Source: Deltaproteobacteria bacterium (lineage in GTDB: Bacteria; Desulfobacterota; DSM-4660; Desulfatiglandales; HGW-15). Taken from it: a DNA stretch of 8,003 nucleotides. Location of the stretch: the NCBI GenBank assembly GCA_030671095.1, contig DAOVAK010000101.1, positions 1 to 8,003 of the forward strand. The letters are read 5' to 3'. Position numbers and translations under genes: made by a program. This document shows positions 6,725 to 8,003 of this stretch, piece after piece. The notes beneath the pieces are model-generated. The model did not search any database. It saw only the letters and a program-made list of their open reading frames with translations, and was not told the DNA's origin. How positions within the stretch are numbered: the stretch's first letter is position 1; each line of letters begins with the position of its first letter.

Positions 6725-7310
6725 TTTACGATTTTCTGATCGCCCCTTAGAGAGTCTCTGGTGTCAGGCTGTGGCAGCCCTTGTTTTTCAAGGCCCCGAT
6801 TTGACGGACGGAGCGCTTTCCGGATTGAATGAAAAAATGGCGAGATTCTTGTCCGACTTGCAAGAGAAAGGATTTTGGACTGGCAGCAGAGGGGAGACCG
6901 TTCTTCTCGCCTCCCAGGATGCGATCAGAGCAGAAAAAATTTTGCTGAAAGGCCTGGGAGAGAGCATGGATTATGATGCGAAGCTCCTGGTGAGCCATAT
7001 CAGAGAGGTGGGTACCACTTTCAATAAGATGGAAATCAAGGAATTTGGTATCCATATACCCGTTTTTGAGGGATCCGAAGAGGAACACGCTTCTCATCTA
7101 GAGATGTGCGCACGCCAGGTGGCCAATCCCTTTTTTCAGCATCACCGAGGAGAATCTGATTTCATACTAAAAATCATTTTTTCTGTTGAGAACTGCACAG
7201 ATGAAATCCTGGGCCCTGTAGCGGGAAGACTGCGGGAATACTTTGATTTGCAAGCTGATTTCTCTGTCGTGATTGACCTTGAGGGTGAGAACCAAAGCAA
7301 TACCATCTGA
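6714..7310 (+). CDS. Standalone M17 leucyl-aminopeptidase N-terminal-domain-like protein, function unknown
   Basis: A 198-residue protein with no clear function. By eye it resembles the N-terminal, macro-like regulatory domain of M17 leucyl aminopeptidases: a strand at AALVFQG (21-27), the helix-plus-turn [12 protein letters not shown] (35-46), then [15 protein letters not shown] (51-65), and [11 protein letters not shown] (74-84), which parallels the family's LLxGLG segment. The C-terminal metallopeptidase half with its NTDAEGR motif is absent: the gene simply ends at 198 residues, and the following bases encode leuS, so this is not a frameshifted aminopeptidase. No signal peptide or membrane segment is visible. 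The ATG at 6714 lies 11 bases inside nusB, preceded closely by AAAGG (6707-6711). leuS starts 16 bases downstream, so the three genes are probably co-transcribed. A non-enzymatic ligand-binding or regulatory role is inference; the domain call is moderate. Confidence 0.75.
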   Translation: MKLDLRFSDRPLESLWCQAVAALVFQGPDLTDGALSGLNEKMARFLSDLQEKGFWTGSRGETVLLASQDAIRAEKILLKGLGESMDYDAKLLVSHIREVGTTFNKMEIKEFGIHIPVFEGSEEEHASHLEMCARQVANPFFQHHRGESDFILKIIFSVENCTDEILGPVAGRLREYFDLQADFSVVIDLEGENQSNTI

Positions 7311-7326
7311 AAATGCAGTGAAAACA

Positions 7327-8003
7327 ATGAAATACAACCCATCGGAACTGGAAAAGAGATGGCAGGCTTATTGGGAAAAGGAGGGTCTTTTCAAGGTTGT
7401 GGAAGACCCTGCGAAGGAGAAGTATTATCTGCTTGAGATGTTCCCTTATCCTTCGGGAAAGATCCATATGGGTCACGTGAGGAATTACACCATCGGTGAT
7501 GTGGTGGCTCGGTACAAGAGAATGCGTGGAAAAAATGTCCTTCATCCTATGGGGTGGGACGCCTTTGGACTCCCCGCAGAAAATGCAGCCATTGAGAATA
7601 ACACCCATCCCGCCAAATGGACCTACGGGAATATAGAATCCATGAGAACTCAGCTCAAGAGGATGGGTTTCAGCTATGATTGGGACCGTGAATTGGCCAC
7701 CTGTGATCCGGAATACTATCTTTGGGAGCAACTGATCTTTCTCAAAATGTATGAAAAAGGCCTGGCCTATAAGAAAAGGACATACGTGAACTGGTGTGAG
7801 AGCTGTCAGACGGTTTTGGCCAAAGAGCAGGTTGAAAATGGGTGCTGCTGGCGGCACACAGACCAGGAGGTCAATCTCAGGGAGATGGATAGCTGGTTTT
7901 TCAAGACGACAGATTATGCCGAGGAAATCCTGGAACACTGTGACAGGCTTCCCGGATGGCCCGAGCGTGTTCTGACCATGCAAAAGAACTGGATCGGGAA
8001 GAG
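7327..8003 (+). CDS. leuS: Leucyl-tRNA synthetase, 5' part (runs off the window)
   Basis: A class I aminoacyl-tRNA synthetase that charges tRNA-Leu. Only the first 225 codons are present, open to the right edge without a stop. The N terminus [17 protein letters not shown] is family-typical. The class I ATP-binding motif is HMGH (47-50) in the context [17 protein letters not shown], followed by [14 protein letters not shown] (75-88). The first zinc-binding insert is visible at WCESC (156-160) and CCWRH (173-177), where the last position is His rather than the frequent Cys. [11 protein letters not shown] and NWIGK lead into the editing (CP1) domain, which is off-window along with KMSKS. ATG 7327 fits homologs; an in-frame GTG at 7318 would add three residues. 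The ribosome site is weak. Confidence 0.97.
   Translation, partial: MKYNPSELEKRWQAYWEKEGLFKVVEDPAKEKYYLLEMFPYPSGKIHMGHVRNYTIGDVVARYKRMRGKNVLHPMGWDAFGLPAENAAIENNTHPAKWTYGNIESMRTQLKRMGFSYDWDRELATCDPEYYLWEQLIFLKMYEKGLAYKKRTYVNWCESCQTVLAKEQVENGCCWRHTDQEVNLREMDSWFFKTTDYAEEILEHCDRLPGWPERVLTMQKNWIGK

Noticed and set aside
7174..7983. Long minus-strand open frame (269 codons)
   Set aside because: It is antisense to the end of the M17-N-like gene and to leuS, whose HMGH and [14 protein letters not shown] motifs prove the plus strand is coding. The antisense peptide has no recognisable family.

Overview
The window is a dense, one-directional run of housekeeping genes, all on the + strand: glyA, a dCMP deaminase gene, nrdR, ribD, ribE, ribBA, ribH, nusB, a small protein resembling the N-terminal domain of M17 aminopeptidases, and the first 225 codons of leuS, which runs off the right edge. 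The gene order (glyA, deaminase, nrdR, riboflavin genes, nusB, leuS), the fused RibBA and the intermediate base composition recall Deltaproteobacteria in the broad sense (Desulfobacterota, sulfate-reducing or syntrophic lineages). That assignment rests on remembered gene order and motif style, not on a search. I see no phage, plasmid, insertion sequence, CRISPR array, rRNA or tRNA.

Positions 1-2294 hold nucleotide and one-carbon genes. GlyA makes 5,10-methylene-THF, the deaminase makes dUMP, and NrdR represses ribonucleotide reductase genes. The deaminase and nrdR overlap by ATGA. Together they supply both substrates for dTMP synthesis and the regulator of the dNTP pool.

Positions 2475-6199 hold a complete core riboflavin pathway: RibD (deaminase/reductase), RibE (riboflavin synthase), RibBA (DHBP synthase plus GTP cyclohydrolase II) and RibH (lumazine synthase). 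Only the phosphatase for the pyrimidine intermediate is missing, as is usual in such clusters. I see no FMN riboswitch. Two spacers stand out. The 180-base nrdR-ribD gap has a minus-strand frame open along nearly all of it. The 171-base ribD-ribE gap holds a nested inverted repeat (3613-3729) with a perfect 10-bp outer arm, which could be a MITE-like element or a structured leader RNA for ribE.

Positions 6275-8003 hold nusB (antitermination), the short M17-N-like gene overlapping it by 11 bases, and leuS. The M17-N-like protein lacks the metallopeptidase catalytic half and is the least understood gene here. The rest is conventional. I found no convincing new multi-gene system; the best leads are the ribD-ribE structured spacer and the standalone M17-N-like protein.
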